A stretch of DNA of 64,000 bases from Calamus simplicifolius (taxonomy: Eukaryota; Streptophyta; Magnoliopsida; Arecales; Arecaceae), in the NCBI GenBank assembly GCA_900491605.1, contig UESW01005003.1, positions 187,764 through 251,763 of the forward strand, read 5' to 3'. Of the stretch, positions 30,901 through 44,200 are shown in pieces. The notes beneath the pieces are model-generated. The model did no database searches, was not told where the DNA came from, and was given only the letters and a program-made list of their open reading frames with translations. Position numbers and translations under genes: made by a program. How positions within the stretch are numbered: position 1 is the stretch's first letter; each line of letters starts with the position of its first letter.

Positions 30901-33900
30901 GAGTTTTGAATCCATATTGTACGGGTCATTCTTGGCCCACGGTCAACTGAAATACCTATTTTTGGAGAACCAGGACTTGAGTTAGCTCAATGTGAACACT
31001 TAATGTCTGAACCCTTTCAAGAGATTAATCACTTGTTGTAGCCTGAGGAAGTAGTTTAAAAGCTGTACATTTAGACAGCATAAAAATTTCATATTTATCC
31101 TAGAAGTAAGATAAGTTTTTAAGCATCTTGTTGTAGTTATAATGCATCATTCAGTGCGTTCCAGCTTTTTTGTGATAATCTATGAAAATTTTCCTTTCAT
31201 TATTTTTACCTTCAACCTACTAGCATCATCTGGCAGTTACCTTGCTATATGTCCATATATGTACCCATCTTCATAGATTCATTACTTGTCTGGTCCTTAG
31301 CTACTGAAAGGGTGCAGGAGTATATTCAGTTGCGGGTAGAGGGAACTGGGTCTTGATAAAAGATTTAGACTAATGTTTGGGAAGCAGTTGAAGGGACTAG
31401 TTTCTGCTGAAGTTCTGCAGTGGCTGCAACACCCCATATAGAACTTTCATCTTTTAATGTCTGTATGTAGCTACAGAAGTCAACTATCTTTTTCCTTGAC
31501 CTTGCCCTAGAGCTAGCATCTGCTTCTAAGTTCTATTGTATAAAACATTTTGCACTCTATTTTATATCCGGCTCATATAAATATATAGATCAAAAGACCT
31601 TCCCAATAAATTTAAGAATGGCTCACTATCATTTATTTAGTACACTAATACTCTTTCAAACTCTCTCTCTCTCTCCCCCCCCCCCCCCAACTCTTCTCTT
31701 TTCTAAAACAGTTGACATCTCTTTGCTTGTGTTTTATTCATGATGATACCTTACCTATTCTATAAGACCAAACTTCTGGGGAGACATGCCTATATTGGTG
31801 CTTGTAAATAAGAATTCCACGTAGCTGGGGTTATATGTCATTGCAAGTGAAACTCCATTTATTGTGGTTAATTACAGATGCAATTGCCTTGATATCTAAT
31901 TTCTTATTTAGTTCAATGATTACACAGTAACACAATAGTCACAAAGTCATGCTACTGCCCCAAGCTGCTGTAGTATACCTGTCATTCCACTGTAGGTTGT
32001 GTTACATCAGGTGGGGCAAAACATGTAGCTCGAATTACATGTAACCAGCCAGTTAAAATAAGACAAATAGCAGGATGCAACCAGTTGCAGTCACTCGAGT
32101 TGCAACCTGGCTAGTGACAATTGTAACTACACAGGCCCTACATGGAAATTATATTAAGACATGGGCACTGTACTTAATGCACTCGCTCCTGCTTTATGAT
32201 CAGCACTTTAGGTTGCAGTGTGCAGCTGATCCATTGGAATCCTTTGTGCAATTTGCCACCTATGATTGGCCCTTCTAAATCATTTCTTTACAAGTCAAAG
32301 AATAGTCTGCAGAACAATTGAACAAAAGTGGAACGAGTTCACAAATTAGAAAACCATACCTTTTCATGTTTGTTTTTTCTTTGTCCACATTGCAGACATT
32401 CCCTGAAGTGTACAGTGTACTTTGAAGTGCATCTAAGCATAAACTTATCATCTCTCGTCGAGTTGCACTTGTGATGCAGATCTTGTCAATGGATGAGGCC
32501 TACTTGCAAATGAGCACCAGGTGTCAGGAAAGCAGGGCTTCACATGGTAAATGATAATCGCCGCTGCTGCCACCACCAGGTTAACTTTTAGAAGATATGA
32601 ATCTTGTAAATTTTTCTGTTGCCCTTTTTTGGTTACAATTTATATCATTTCACTCAGGATTCTTTTTTGAAGGATGTATATGAGATTGTATTGTGTCAGC
32701 CTATTTAATAATAAAAAGCTAACTTTTGGTGTAGATCAGGTCATTGTTTCTGGTTGTCAAGTTATGTTTGTTGTTGTGTTCAAAGTTGAAAGCTTTATTC
32801 TTTATTGTTTCGATCAAGATTCTGTATTCCTACCAAAAAAATATGATATTTTGACAGCAGTATCTTCTTAAGCACTAAATAATCTTATTGATACAATTTT
32901 TTTGCATTATTGTTGCTTCATTTGCTTCCCACTATTTTGCAGTTCTTTCAAATTGGTGTATTTAAACCATGAGAATAAAACCGGTCTTTCCTCAGTGGTG
33001 CATGCAAAATTTCCATGTGCTTATGCTGCCATACGAGTGCAAAAGCAGCCCCCTCACTAGTTATCACTAGCCATTCTCACAGCACTGTGCATTCATATAA
33101 ATCCCTTCTAGGCATGCAAATATATAATCTGAAGTAGTTCGGAGCCCAAAGCTTTATATTCCTAAAACTCTTGCCAATAATTTTTTTTCTTCAGAGAAAG
33201 AGAGGAAAAAAAAAAACTATGGTCATTATGTAACCCCAACTTTTTGCTAGCTGTGATCTGAGTTAGGGATTCCTTCATTTTAACTTGTACAGGTTCTCTT
33301 ATCATGGCCGCCTATTGAAACATAACAGCATTTCTATCACTACCAAATTCCTTATCGAAGTTCAAGGATCCTCCCTTAATTCCTTGTTCTTGAAAAAGCT
33401 TTTAGCATCGCTGATTTATCTGTCATTTTTTTTTGCTGCCTGGGCCTGTTAAAGAGAGATAATATCTCGAAAAATTCATATCATTTGAACTCTTATTTGT
33501 CATTGACATCTTGCAGGGGAACGGTTAACGCTACTTCACTAGAAGTCACGAATCTCATTCATGATCAGATCATCAAATGATAAAGATTTTCTAAAAAAGC
33601 TTATCTTTAAAGAAAAATCTATTTCATCATTCAAGAAAAAACTTGTTATTTGAAGTGCCTTCATGATCCAACTTTCCACCATAAGAACCCCATTTCTAAC
33701 TTTTTGTATAAGTTGATCTAAATTCTGATTTAAGGTATAAGAAAACAAAATGGAAGGGAAAATTGTGGCAAAAATGAAAATAAAAAAAACCCCATTTATG
33801 AATTTCATTACATGATAGGGTATACGCTTCGTTTCATCATTATCACCATTAACATCATCATTATGTAGATATGTATGTATGCTTATATATGTATATATAC

Positions 33901-34798
33901 ATGAATGCAAATATATATGTATGTATGTATACATGCATGCATGCTCATTAGATGCAAAGATTGGTATATGTGAAATTTTATTTTTATTCAAATTTTTAAG
34001 CTTACTTTTGTTTTGATATACCTTCTCTTAGAAATGGAAAGTTTTTTGGTGCCTAAATTAATGGATAGATGCCAACAAGTAGGATACATGTTACATCAAT
34101 CATGCTTTCATATTTGAATATTAATTTATCATCTATAACATAAATTGCATTTACTCTAGCTTGTTATAATTTAATTATAAATGTAATAATAAAATTGACT
34201 CATATTCTACATGAAAATTTTGAAAAATGGTAACTTCAAGATAATTATAATATACGATATGGTATTTAGATTATTGGTTAATATTACTGTCTCTCAACCA
34301 TTATTCTGGATCTATCAATCATGATTGATGTGAACCTTCATGATCTTTGATAGTGTCAGAGCCATCTTCTTATGTGGGCTCAGGTATCCAACCAAAGTAT
34401 TTCATTGTTGTTGCTCAAATTTTTAATAATAAAATTTGATAATAAAGTTTTTTTAAAAACTAGAAGCTTATTAATTATTAAAATTAATATTAAAAAATTA
34501 ACTTTGATTTTGACAAATTAATTTCTTAAAAAAAATTCTTTGATAAAAATACTAGACAACTTAATGCACTTTCTACCATAATTACCTCAAAGCACTTCAA
34601 TCTATTTGACATTTTGAATTCCTGATGGCCCTAAAAATTCTTCTCTTTGACTCATTAATGGATGTTATTTTATGCATTTATTTCTTATCTTACAACTATA
34701 CTTCTAAATATCTAATACATTATAAGTGGTATGGTATTGCATCCATGGAAATTCACATGCGAATTTTTATCCATTGATGATGCATGTGTAAATTAACA
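28000..34798. other. Long AT-rich region without a recognisable gene
   Basis: I find no coding domain on either strand. The first few hundred bases are probably the last intron and 3' UTR of FRS gene 1. Notable items are (CT)n followed by a C14 run at 31661-31688, an ATGT/ATGC microsatellite at about 33860-33945, and a hAT-like terminus TAGGGGTGGCAA near 30280 without a visible partner. The open frames at 32075, 32674 and 33539 show no family signature. Confidence 0.5.
31661..31688. repeat. (CT)n / C-run microsatellite
   Basis: Seven CT dinucleotides followed directly by about fourteen C. It is a likely polymorphic and sequencing-difficult site. Confidence 0.85.
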
Positions 34799-34803
34799 CA
34801 TGG

Positions 34804-35972
34804 TGTTGATGCTGGATCACCAGATTTCTTTCTTGTTACGAGATCTCTTTCTGAAGGAAGAAGAAGGTCCCTTACCGCACTCTCCCCCCTCTCTCTTATC
34901 CTCTCCTTTTTCTCTTTTTTTTTTTTCTTTTTTTTTTTAGTTCAGGAGGTCCACGCGTAGGGTGAACATTCGTCCTCCATTTGCCTCTGCTACGTGGTCA
35001 TTCATCGATAATTAATAATAAAGGTATTAAGAAACTTGCTCACGAAGATAAGGGTTTTCATGATGACCTTGATTATCCCAAGGGAATGTCAGGGTTAGTG
35101 GGGATGTCAGAGTCAGAGAAAAGGTATCTGGCTCTAAAATAGGAGTTTAGTATCTCCTTTTTCTAGATAAACGGCGGTGTTTCAGTGTTTGTCTTATTCG
35201 AATCATTTAAAGCGTCATGATGCTTAATGATCCTCGGTTTCTGTTCCGAATATGATGGTTTATCATGTTTAGTGGTTCTGATATAAGAATCATTCTAAAA
35301 TTGGGGGCCGTCTAGGTCTAGGGGCCACCTAGGACCAGGAGACCGCTTAGGACCGGGGGCCGCCCAGACTCTGGGGGCCGCCCAGGACTAGGGGTCGTCC
35401 AGATCCTGGGGGCCGTCCAGGATTAGGGGCCGTCCAGATCTTGGGAGGCCGCCCAGGAATAGGGGCCACCCAGATCTAGGGGTCGTCCAGGACTATGGGC
35501 CGTTCGGACTCTGGGGGCCGCCTAGGACTGGGGGCCGCCCAGACTCTGGGGGCCGTCAGAACTGGGGGCCGCCTAGGACTGGGGGCCGCCTAGAATCTGG
35601 GGGCCGTCCAGGACTGGGGGCCGCCCAGACTCTGGGGGCCGTCCAGGACTAGGGGCCATCCAGAACTGGGGGCCACCTAGGCTATGGGGGCTGCCTAGGA
35701 CTGGGGGCCGCCTAGGATCTGGGAGCCACCTAGGAATAGGGGTCATCCAGACTCTGGGGACCGTCCAGACTCTGGGGGCCGCCCAGGGCCGGGGGCCGCC
35801 CAGACTCTGGGGGCCGCCTAGGCCATGGGGGCCGCCTAGGGATAGGAGCCACCCAGACTCTTGGGGCCGTTCAGGACTGGGGGCCGCCCAGACTCTGGGG
35901 GCCGCCCAGGACTAGGGCTTTTTATTTTCTAACTGTATTATTTACTAACTATTTTATTTATTATCTATATCA
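34804..35972 (-). repeat. 3' LTR (left) of element D
   Basis: Begins TGTTGATGCTGGATCACC and ends CTATATCA. At 35300-35920 about half of the LTR is a GC-rich array of roughly 19-bp units alternating GGGGGCCGCCCAGACTCT and GGGGGCCGCCCAGGACT, giving a compound period near 38 bp. The same array with a different unit order occupies 45724-46355 in the right LTR. Confidence 0.9.
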
Positions 35973-35988
35973 TATGCCCTTTCGCCCA
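35973..35988 (-). promoter_or_regulatory. Polypurine tract of element D
   Basis: Directly adjacent to the 3' LTR the plus strand reads TATGCCCTTTCGCCC, that is GGGCGAAAGGGCATA on the element's coding strand. This is the expected primer for plus-strand DNA synthesis. Confidence 0.75.
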
Positions 35989-36162
35989 TGTTCCTTGTAT
36001 TCAGGTGTGTTGCGCACGTGCAAGGGAGAAGGGCGGAAAAATTCGAATTTCAAAAATTCAGCACATGATAAGTATTGTTTCGAGAAAAGGAAGAAAGAAG
36101 GGAGGCACATATCTCTAAGAGGATAGTGTCTTTTCGTTTGTCCGGCTCCACTGGGGGACTGC

Positions 36163-36225
36163 CACGTGTCTTTGCGGTGCTCGAGGCGTTGCGTCCGATA
36201 TATAATAAAAAAGGGGGGGGGGTCG
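36163..36225 (+). promoter_or_regulatory. Putative promoter of aORF D (G-box, TATA, start motif)
   Basis: A perfect G-box (CACGTG at 36163-36168 in GCCACGTGTC) is followed 31 bp later by TATATAATAAAA at 36199-36210 and then by GGGGGTCGTCCCC. The aORF ATG is about 125 bp downstream of the TATA. Element E has the same order, including GGGGGTCGTCCC just after the TATA. Confidence 0.6.
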
Positions 36226-36323
36226 TCCCCTCCATCCTTAATCTTTTATTTTGTGTATCCTTCTGCGATTTTATCTCTTCAAGCCCAGGTTAGTCGACTT
36301 CTTCTTCTCCCTTTCTCTCTTTT

Positions 36324-38655
36324 ATGGATCCTTCCCAAGATAGGAAAGCTAAGGGCCCCATGGTTGAGTCCCCCCGAGAGGAGATTCTTCAAGTGCGTCG
36401 ACAGGCCCTTGGAGGGGTAGTCATCCGTGGGGACCAACCTGTTGCTCGGTCCATGCAGCCTGTGCCTAGGTTGTTATCCTAGTCCCCTAGGGTTTCCTCC
36501 TCGTCTACCAGTCGTGAGGTAGGGCCTCCCGTGATTGCTTCCAAATCGGCCAGGCCGGTAGATGTCGCCTCTGTTACATCCTCCCAAGATCTTAGGAACC
36601 TTAGGGCTCAGTTCGGATCCCTAGTGACATTCGGCTCTCCGTTCCCCTCCCTGAGGATAGGGTCACCCTAGCGCGACCAGGAAAGGTCGCGTTGTATGAA
36701 GAGTTTTTCAAGGGCGGTCTACGGCTGCCCTTACATCCTTTTTTCGTAAACTTATTGAACAGGTATCACCTTATTCCCGCACAGCTTACCCCTAATTTTA
36801 TTCGTGTCATTTTTTCATTTCTAGTACTTTGTTCCTTTCATGGAGCTTCCGCTCGACTTTCTTTATTTAGGGCATTATATAGGATTCGAAATCCGGTTAG
36901 GGATGGGTGGTGGAGCTTCGCATCGAGGCCCAAAAGGGTCCTTAAGCTTAACCTTCCTTCTAAAATTAAAGGGTGGAAGTCTCGATTTTTTTACGCACAC
37001 TTGGAGGGATTGGGTGTAGATTGGGGTATTCCGGATACCAGTTCTAACCAGAACTCGAGTGTTGATGAGAGAGACCGTGAGCTTTTCAACACTCTGATTT
37101 CTACTATCATTCCTCCCAGTAAGGAATTGCTATCGGAGGATAATCTCCGGGAGATTGCGTTCGTGCCGGTGTCGCTGGCTGCAGTGCCCGGTGAGCCCGA
37201 AGAATTTTTTCTTTTTTCTTATTGTTATATTTGTAGCTAATATATTTGGTATCTTCTTTTTAGCTAACCATATGCTTACTACATTGCAGCAATGAAGTTT
37301 TCTCAAGACTCACTGATATCGGGCCTTCGAAAGAGAGAAGGGAGCGATCGTGGCGCGGCAGGGAATGAGCCTAAAAGGCCCCGCCAGTCAGAATCGGGTT
37401 ATCGGGCCCAGCCTCCCGCGGCTCTTCCCGAAGCAACCCTGATAGAAGACAGAGAGGGAGAGATAAGTCCTCCAAAGGGGATCCCGATAGGAGATCCCAT
37501 TGAGGGGGGCCTTCCGGCAGTCGCCCCATCTTTCACTAAGGGCGCTGGGGGATCGGTAGGGAGCGTGGAAGCAGTCGAAATTGATTTGCCAGGCCCGTCA
37601 TCGTTAAAGGAAGCAGGCGTTCTTGCCCCCGCTCCCTCAGATGCTTTGAGAAGTCCATCTCCACCTTCTCAACCGCCTAACCTGGGCGCTGGATATAAAA
37701 GTTGCCTATCGGAGACAATTCTCAAACTTTCAATCCTGCCCAGGTTTCAGGAAAAAATGAGGAAGATATCACAAGAGGAGTCATTTGACACTGTGTTCAC
37801 AGCCGCGCTTCAGGTAGAGCTACGACCTTTTCCTTTTGTGATTATCGAGTTCGGGTATTCACCAAATGTATTTTGCAGCTGTCTAATGGCCTTTTTGTGC
37901 TGCGCGAAGACCTGAACAAGGCCAAGTCTCGCAGTGTGAGCTTGGACAAAGAGTTGGTGGAGACGAAGGCCCGAGAGTCAAAGCACTACATGACCTTCGG
38001 GTCATCCAGGAGGATTATCGGACCTGGCGGGGAAGGGCGGAAAAGGAGCTGCGGAGCTTAGACGCCCAACTATCTGAGGTCCGGGCGAAATTGCTGCCAA
38101 CAGAAGAAAGGTTGAAGGAGACCACTCTCAGGCTAGAACATACTGAAAATCGAGCAGACAACGCGGAAGCCGCGGCTCGCGATGCTGTAGAAAAATTGGT
38201 TCTAGCCGAGAGAGACGCTAAGGAAGCTCTGGACAGGGTCGCAACAGTGATGATGGAGGCCCGGGAGAGGATAACTGCGGCCGAGGCCAAAGCTCAAGAA
38301 AAAGTGGCCGCGGCCGAAGCCAAAGCCCAAGAAAAGGTGGCCGCGGCCGAAGCCAAAGTCCGGGAGGCTATTAAGGAGTACAAGGGCTCTTCAGGACTTT
38401 GCGTCGGAGCTTCACGAGGCCGCCCTGGACGCCTTTATTCAGGGTTTTGAAAGGTGTAAACGGAGGTTAGCCCGACACTTTAACTTAGAAAACCTTGAAC
38501 GTTTCCGACCGCGGATGACGAAGAGACCTCTGATATGGAGGTCGAAGGTGTGGCGGATGGAGTGGTGACGATCAAGATTCCGCTGCAGAGATGCCATCGT
38601 TGAGGAGCCGGCTTCTGATCCAATCACTGAGAAGGAGCATCCCGAAGACTGATAG
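36324..38655 (+). pseudogene. Antisense ORF (aORF) of Tat element D, broken
   Basis: This gene reads opposite to gag-pol, between integrase and the 3' LTR. It starts at the ATG at 36324 (MDPSQDRKAKGP), with an in-frame TAG near 36480. The main domain at 36692-37190 (LRLPLHPFFVNLLNRYHL, LTPNFIRVIFSFLVLC, WWSFASRPKRVLKL, LPSKIKGWKSRFFY) resembles the gypsy-type 'Transposase_28' family. Two short introns fit GT-AG: 37191-37289 and 37814-37878. Exon 2 has an NLS-like stretch (EPKRPRQSES) and a Pro-rich region. Exon 3 is a long heptad-like coiled coil with AEAKAQEKVAA repeats (38091-38390). The C-terminal end is frame-shifted. The role of Tat aORFs is unknown. The features seen fit a nuclear, self-associating protein, which is inference. 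Confidence 0.75.
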
Positions 38656-39114
38656 AGGATGTCTAGGTTCATCTTGATTTTAGCTTGGCTTTTCTATTCT
38701 TGACTTGGTCCTTTAAAGGACTTCTTTTTGTAACTAATATCAGTTCATTGTCGATACCTTATAAAATTTTACAATGAATTGACTTTGAATGAGTAGATGC
38801 CACTTTTTGTTTATTTGATGTTACTTAATGTTCCATCTGCTTGATTCCTGATTCCTACCTATGGATTAGGAGATCCGTCCACGAGTTGACATTAAGTCCG
38901 AATCTCGGGGTCGCTTTCTGGTGTGTCGTATCAGGATGTAAGTCCTAGAACTTCGATAAGGTAGTTTAGGGGCCCCTGCGGGGGAGCTAATCCTGGGTTC
39001 GAGGAGGCACGATGCCCTTAGGATTGTGGGGCCATTTGGCCCTTTTGCAGAATTGTATCTCGAGGGTAACCGAGTATCTGCCTATGGACGTGACTCAAAA
39101 CCGTCTAAGTCGAG

Positions 39115-39656
39115 GCCGCTTGAGTCAAGGACTTAAACCTCCTCAGGAGTAAGTTATACCGGCTTGGGGGTGTCCTTTGGACTGTAGGGCCGCCGAGCTG
39201 CCTATTCACTGGGGAACGTGATTCGGGGCCGCTTAAGTCATGGACTTGAACCTCCTCAGGGGTAGGTTATACCGGCCTGGGGGTGTCTTTGGACTGTAGG
39301 GCCGCCGAGCTGCTTACCCACTAGGGAACGTGATTCGGGGCCGCTTAAGTCATGGACTTGAACCTCCTCAGGGGTAGGTTATACCGGCCTGGGGGTGTCC
39401 TTTGGACTGTAGGGCCGCCGAGCTGCTTACCCGCTGGGGAACATGATTCGGGGCCGCTTAAGTCACGGACTTGAACCTCCTCAGGGGTAGGTTATACCGG
39501 CCTGGGGGTGTCCTTTGGACTGTAGGGCCGCCGAGCTGCTTACCCGCTGGGGAACGTGATTCGGGCCGCTTAAGTCATGGACTTGAACCTCCTCAGGGGT
39601 AGGTTATACCGGCCTGGGGGTGTCCTTTGGACTGTAGGGCCGCCGAGCTGCTTTGA
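39115..39656. repeat. 113-bp tandem array of element D (about 5 copies)
   Basis: Units are marked by ACTGTAGGGCCGCCGAGCTG at 39181, 39293, 39406, 39519 and 39631, a spacing of 112-113 bp. Other shared blocks are CTTAAGTCATGGACTTGAAC and GGTTATACCGGCCTGGGGG. The array sits just past the end of integrase and before the end of the converging aORF. It is non-coding. Confidence 0.9.
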
Positions 39657-39723
39657 AGAATCGTCTACAAAAATACGCGTTCAAATATGCAGGCTTATTT
39701 AATATTTGGGTAAATACATTACA

Positions 39724-41170
39724 TTATTGGTAGTATGGCCGAAGATTATCTGCGTTCCACGTTCGGGGGATTAGTTGTCCATTTAGATCTTCAAGTCGGT
39801 ATGCTCCACGGTGAAGGACTTCTCCTATCCGGTAGGGCCCTTCCCAGTTCGGAGACAATTTGCCCCCTTCTGTTGGTTTGGACACCGAAGCCTTTCTCAG
39901 AACCAAATCTCCCTGACGGAAGCTCTTCGAGCGGACGCGGGTATTATAATACCTCGCATCCGCTGCTGGTAGGCCGCCATCTTAATTCGAGCTCGATCTC
40001 TTGCTTCATCAATGAGGTCAAGATTGGCTCTTAAATTAGGGAGGTTGTCCACTTCGTCATATGTTTCCACTCGACTACTCGGTAAGCCAATTTCGACGGG
40101 AATAACAGCTTCAGAACCGAAAACCAGATTGAATGGTGTTTCTCCTGTTGGTGTTCTGGGAGTTGTGTGGTATGCCCAGAGTACACTAGGGAGCTCTTCT
40201 ACCCACCTTCCTTTGGACGTATCCAATCTGGTCCTTAGTCCCCGCAATATCATGCGATTTGTAACCTCAGCCTCTCCATTAGATTGTGGATGGCCGACGA
40301 GGCGAATCGCTGCGTGATGCCGAGATCAGCACAAAAAGTCCGGAAGGTGTTATTGTCGAACTGTCGGCCGTTATCAGTGATGAGAGTATGTGGTATGCCG
40401 TATCGACAAATAATGGCCTTCCAGAAAAAGGTTTTGACCTTGGCTTCAGTAATCCTAGCGAGTGCTTCGGCTTCGACCCATTTAGTGAAATAATCAACGG
40501 CGACTAGTAGGAATTTTCGCTGTCCTGACGCCGGAGGGAAAGGGCCGAGGATGTCCATGCCCCACTGAGCGAAAGGCCAGGGAGCAGAAAGAGAGTTTAA
40601 CTGGGAAGATGGTTGCCGCTGAATGCAGGCGTACCGTTGGCATTGATCACATCTTTTCACTAGTTCGGTTGCATCCTCCTGCATGGTGAGCCAATAATAT
40701 CCTTGTCGGAGGGCCTTGCGTGCTAGATACTGGCCTCCTGAGTGATTCCCACAGATGCCTTCATGAATTTCCCTAAGGATATAATCCGCATCGACCGAGT
40801 TAACACACTTGAGGAGAGGCTGAGAGAAGGATCTCTTGTAGAGTTGCCCTTCTAGCAGTATAAATTTAGAAGCCCTCCGCTTGAGCAGCTTAGCTTCCTC
40901 ATGATCAACTGGGAGAACGCCGTCCTTCAAATACCGGATATAGGATTCCATCCAGGTTTCCCCTTGGATAATGGGCAAAGCTTCTTCAGCAGCTTCGATA
41001 CTAGGTGCTTCCAGGTACTTGATGTAGGTTTTGCCCATGGCGCCATCCATTGAGGTAGCAAGTCGGGCTAACATATCAGCCCTAGCATTTTCACCTCTGG
41101 GTATATAGCTAATGGTGAAGTGATCTAACAAGGGAATTAATAGTTTGACCTTGTTTAGATATTGGGACAT
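39724..41170 (-). pseudogene. Integrase of element D, frameshifted
   Basis: Integrase inserts the element's DNA into the genome. The segment from 41170 carries the tail of the second RNase H (SYIPRGENARADMLARLA), the HHCC zinc finger (HEGICGNHSGG ... RCDQCQRYAC) and the catalytic core with two Asp (WGMDILGPFPPASGQRKFLL, LITDNGRQFDN). A single-base frameshift near 40298-40302 moves the frame just before the expected catalytic Glu region. The continuation (TEGLRTRLD-like, LPSVLWAYHTTPRTPTGETP, PVEIGLPSSR) is at 40253-39897, then the C-terminal GGKLSPNWEGPYRIGEVLHR (39906-39724). It is part of the same polyprotein as the upstream ORF, from which it is separated by a stop codon at 41237-41239. 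Confidence 0.85.
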
Positions 41171-41236
41171 GATAGGGTCCCGAGCTTCATACTCCCCTGC
41201 TACATGGGCGAAAATAAGCTGCGAGTCAGTGAAAGC

Positions 41237-44200
41237 TCAGAGATTCTTGATTCCCATCCCATGCGCTAGTTTGATTCCGGTCAGCAAAGCTTCATATTCA
41301 GCTTGATTGTTGGTGGCTTCAAAGAGGAAACGAAGAGCATACTCCAGTACCGCGCCTTCTGGACTAGCGAGAATGAGACCAACTCCGCTCCCCTGTGAGT
41401 TAGAGGCTCCGTCGACGTGGAGGACCCATGCTTTATCATCCTCCTCATCAGCATCTAAAAGGATCCGGGGGAATTCTTCTTGATGTTCCTCAGACCAAGT
41501 GCACTCTACTAAGAAATCAGCCAAGACCTGGGATTTCAGGGATGCTCTGGGCTGAAATGATAAGTCGAATTCCCCTAATTTGATGGCCCACTTGGCTAAC
41601 CGGCCAGAAGTGTCTGGTCGTGACAAAATGGCTCTGAGAGGTTGATCAGTGAGGACGACTATAGGATGAGCTTGGAAGTAGGGTCTAAGTCGTCGGGCGG
41701 AGACGAATAAAGCAAAAATGACCTTCTCCGTTTTGGAATACCTCTCTTCTGCACCATGAAGTACTTTGCTGGTATAATATACAGGCCTTTGAACGGCATG
41801 GTCGCCGACACGCACCGGGACGGAACTAACGGCCTCTAAGGAAGCCGCAAGATAGAGGAAGAGCTTCTCTCCTTCTTCTGGTTTAGACAACAGGGGCGGT
41901 GTGGACAAGAACTCCTTAAGTTCTTCAAAAGCTTGTTGACAGTCTTTTGTCCATTCGAAGCCATCTGCTTTACGCAAGACCTTGAAGAAAGGTAGACACC
42001 TCTCGGCTGATCTTGACAAAAACCGGCTTAATGCTGCTATCCTTCCGGTGAGTTGTTGCACCTCTTTTTTACACATAGGCCGTCTCATATTGAGAATGGC
42101 CTGAATTTTCTCTGGGTTTGCTTCAATCCCACGCCGGGTAACTAAGAAACCCAAGAATTTCCCTGCAGTAACTCCAAATGCACATTTGCGTGGGTTGAGC
42201 TTTATTCTATGGAGCCGGAGGTTGTGGAAAGTCTCCTGCAGGTCGGCGACATGGTCAGTGGTACAGGTGCTTTTTGTCAACATATCATCTACATATACTT
42301 CCATGTTGCGGCCGAGCTGGTCTTTAAAAACTTTGTTCATCAGCCTCTGATAGGTAGCTCCTGCATTCTTCAACCCGAAGGGCATTACTCTATAACAATA
42401 AATGCCCTTCTCAGTGATAAAAGAAGTATGCTCTTCATCTGAGGGGTCCAATTTTATCTGATTATACCCTGAGAAGGCATCCATGAAGCTAAGGAGTTCA
42501 TAACCAGAAGTTGAATCCACTAACTGGTCGATCCGTGGCAACGGAAAACTGTCCTTGGGACAAGCTTTGTTAAGATCGGTGTAATCGATGCATATTCTCC
42601 ATCCTCCGCTAGCTTTCCGAACCATGACCACATTGGCTAGCCAATCAGGATATTGTGCCTCCCGAATATGACCGGCCATGAGCAATTTATCTACCTCCTC
42701 GTCAATGACCTTCTGCCGCTCAGAGGCGAAACTCCTTTTCTTCTGGCGGACAGGGCGGCAGCTTGGGTTGATATTAAGTTGATGAATAATCACCTCCGGA
42801 GGAATCCCGACCATGTCCGTCACTTTCCAGGCGAAGACATCTGCATTTGCTGATAAGAAGGCTAGGAGCTTATCCCTGACTTCAGGGAAGAGAAGCTCAC
42901 CGATTTGTACGATCTTAGTGGGATCATCTCCCAGGGGATAAGATATCAGAAGCTCCGCTGGCTCTCCTCTCCGCTCGACTTCTCTAGGGTCAAACGACTC
43001 GGCAACCGGAGGAACTTTAGCCGTCTGGGGACTAGGGGCTAGATGATAGCAGGGTCTAACCGAGTCTACCTCTCCATGCATCACACCAACTCCTTGGTTG
43101 GTAGGGAACTGCACCAGTAGGCGCTTGGTAGATATGACTGCATCTAACGTATTCAAGCCGGGGCGGCCAAGAATGGCGTTGTAAGCCAGGGGGACCCGAA
43201 CTACCAGAAAATCCAGCATTACCGTGCTTTGACATGGCGGCGATCCTGCCGTGGCTGGTAAAGTAATCTCGCCTTCCACTCGTATAAAGTCTCCAGTAAA
43301 ACCGACCAGAGGGACGGCTATGGGCCGAAGAGAATCCAGAGGTAAATTCATCCGAAGAAATGCATCATAAGTAAGCACATTAGCGGAGCTCCCACTGTCG
43401 ATTAAGATTCTTTTTACAGGATGCCTAGCGACCGTCATCGAAACAACGACGCTATCATCTTTTACAACATTACCCCCCGCTATATCTCCCCCAGAAGGGA
43501 TTACATCATCTAGCTCATCCCCTCCCCTTGGTCTCTTAGAAGATGAGGCTCTTCCGTGGGAAATCATGCCCACCATCCGTTCTGTTGGGGTGTTATCAAT
43601 GTTAGCTTGAGCGGAAGGAGGTCCCATCAAAGCTGGTATGGGAGGAGCCTCTTTCTTCTGGATGTATTGCCCAAGGTATCCCCTCTGAATTAGTTCTTTG
43701 ATGGCTTGCTTCAAGTTCCGACATTCTTCAGTGTCGTGGCCGTAATCCCTATGGAAACGGCAATAACGGCTCCTGTCGCGGGCGGTGCCCTTCTTCAACG
43801 GAGGTGGACGCCGTAAATAAGGCTCATTTTCAATTTTCATGAGGATGTGAGCCCGGGGTGCTAAGAGGGGTGTAAGATGGTCCTCTCTGGGAGTCTGGCT
43901 CTTGCGGCGGTCAATTGGTCGGCGCAAGGGTTCGGACTTCTTGGAAGGAGGTTCGTTCAACTCTGGGCGAGCGGGTCTCTTGCTAGTCCTCCCTTGCGCA
44001 CCTCTCCTGGATGAATCAGCTTCGTCGGCGCGGATGTACTTCTGCGCACGGCTCAAGAGATCAGCATAAGAGGAAGGAGGTCTTTTGTCCAGGGAATAAG
44101 TAAAACGGGAGGGACGGAGCCCCCGTTTTAGAGCCAGAGTGGCTACAGCATCCTCAAGAAGATAGACTTCTAGGGCCGCCACCTTGAAACGGGTTATAAA

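Noticed and set aside
33539..33991. Minus-strand open frame of 150 codons
   Set aside because: AT-rich, part of it is an ATGT/ATGC microsatellite reading as Tyr/Ile/His repeats, and there is no domain.
42209..42442. Plus-strand frames opposite to gag-pol of element D
   Set aside because: They are antisense shadows of the conserved RT region on the minus strand.
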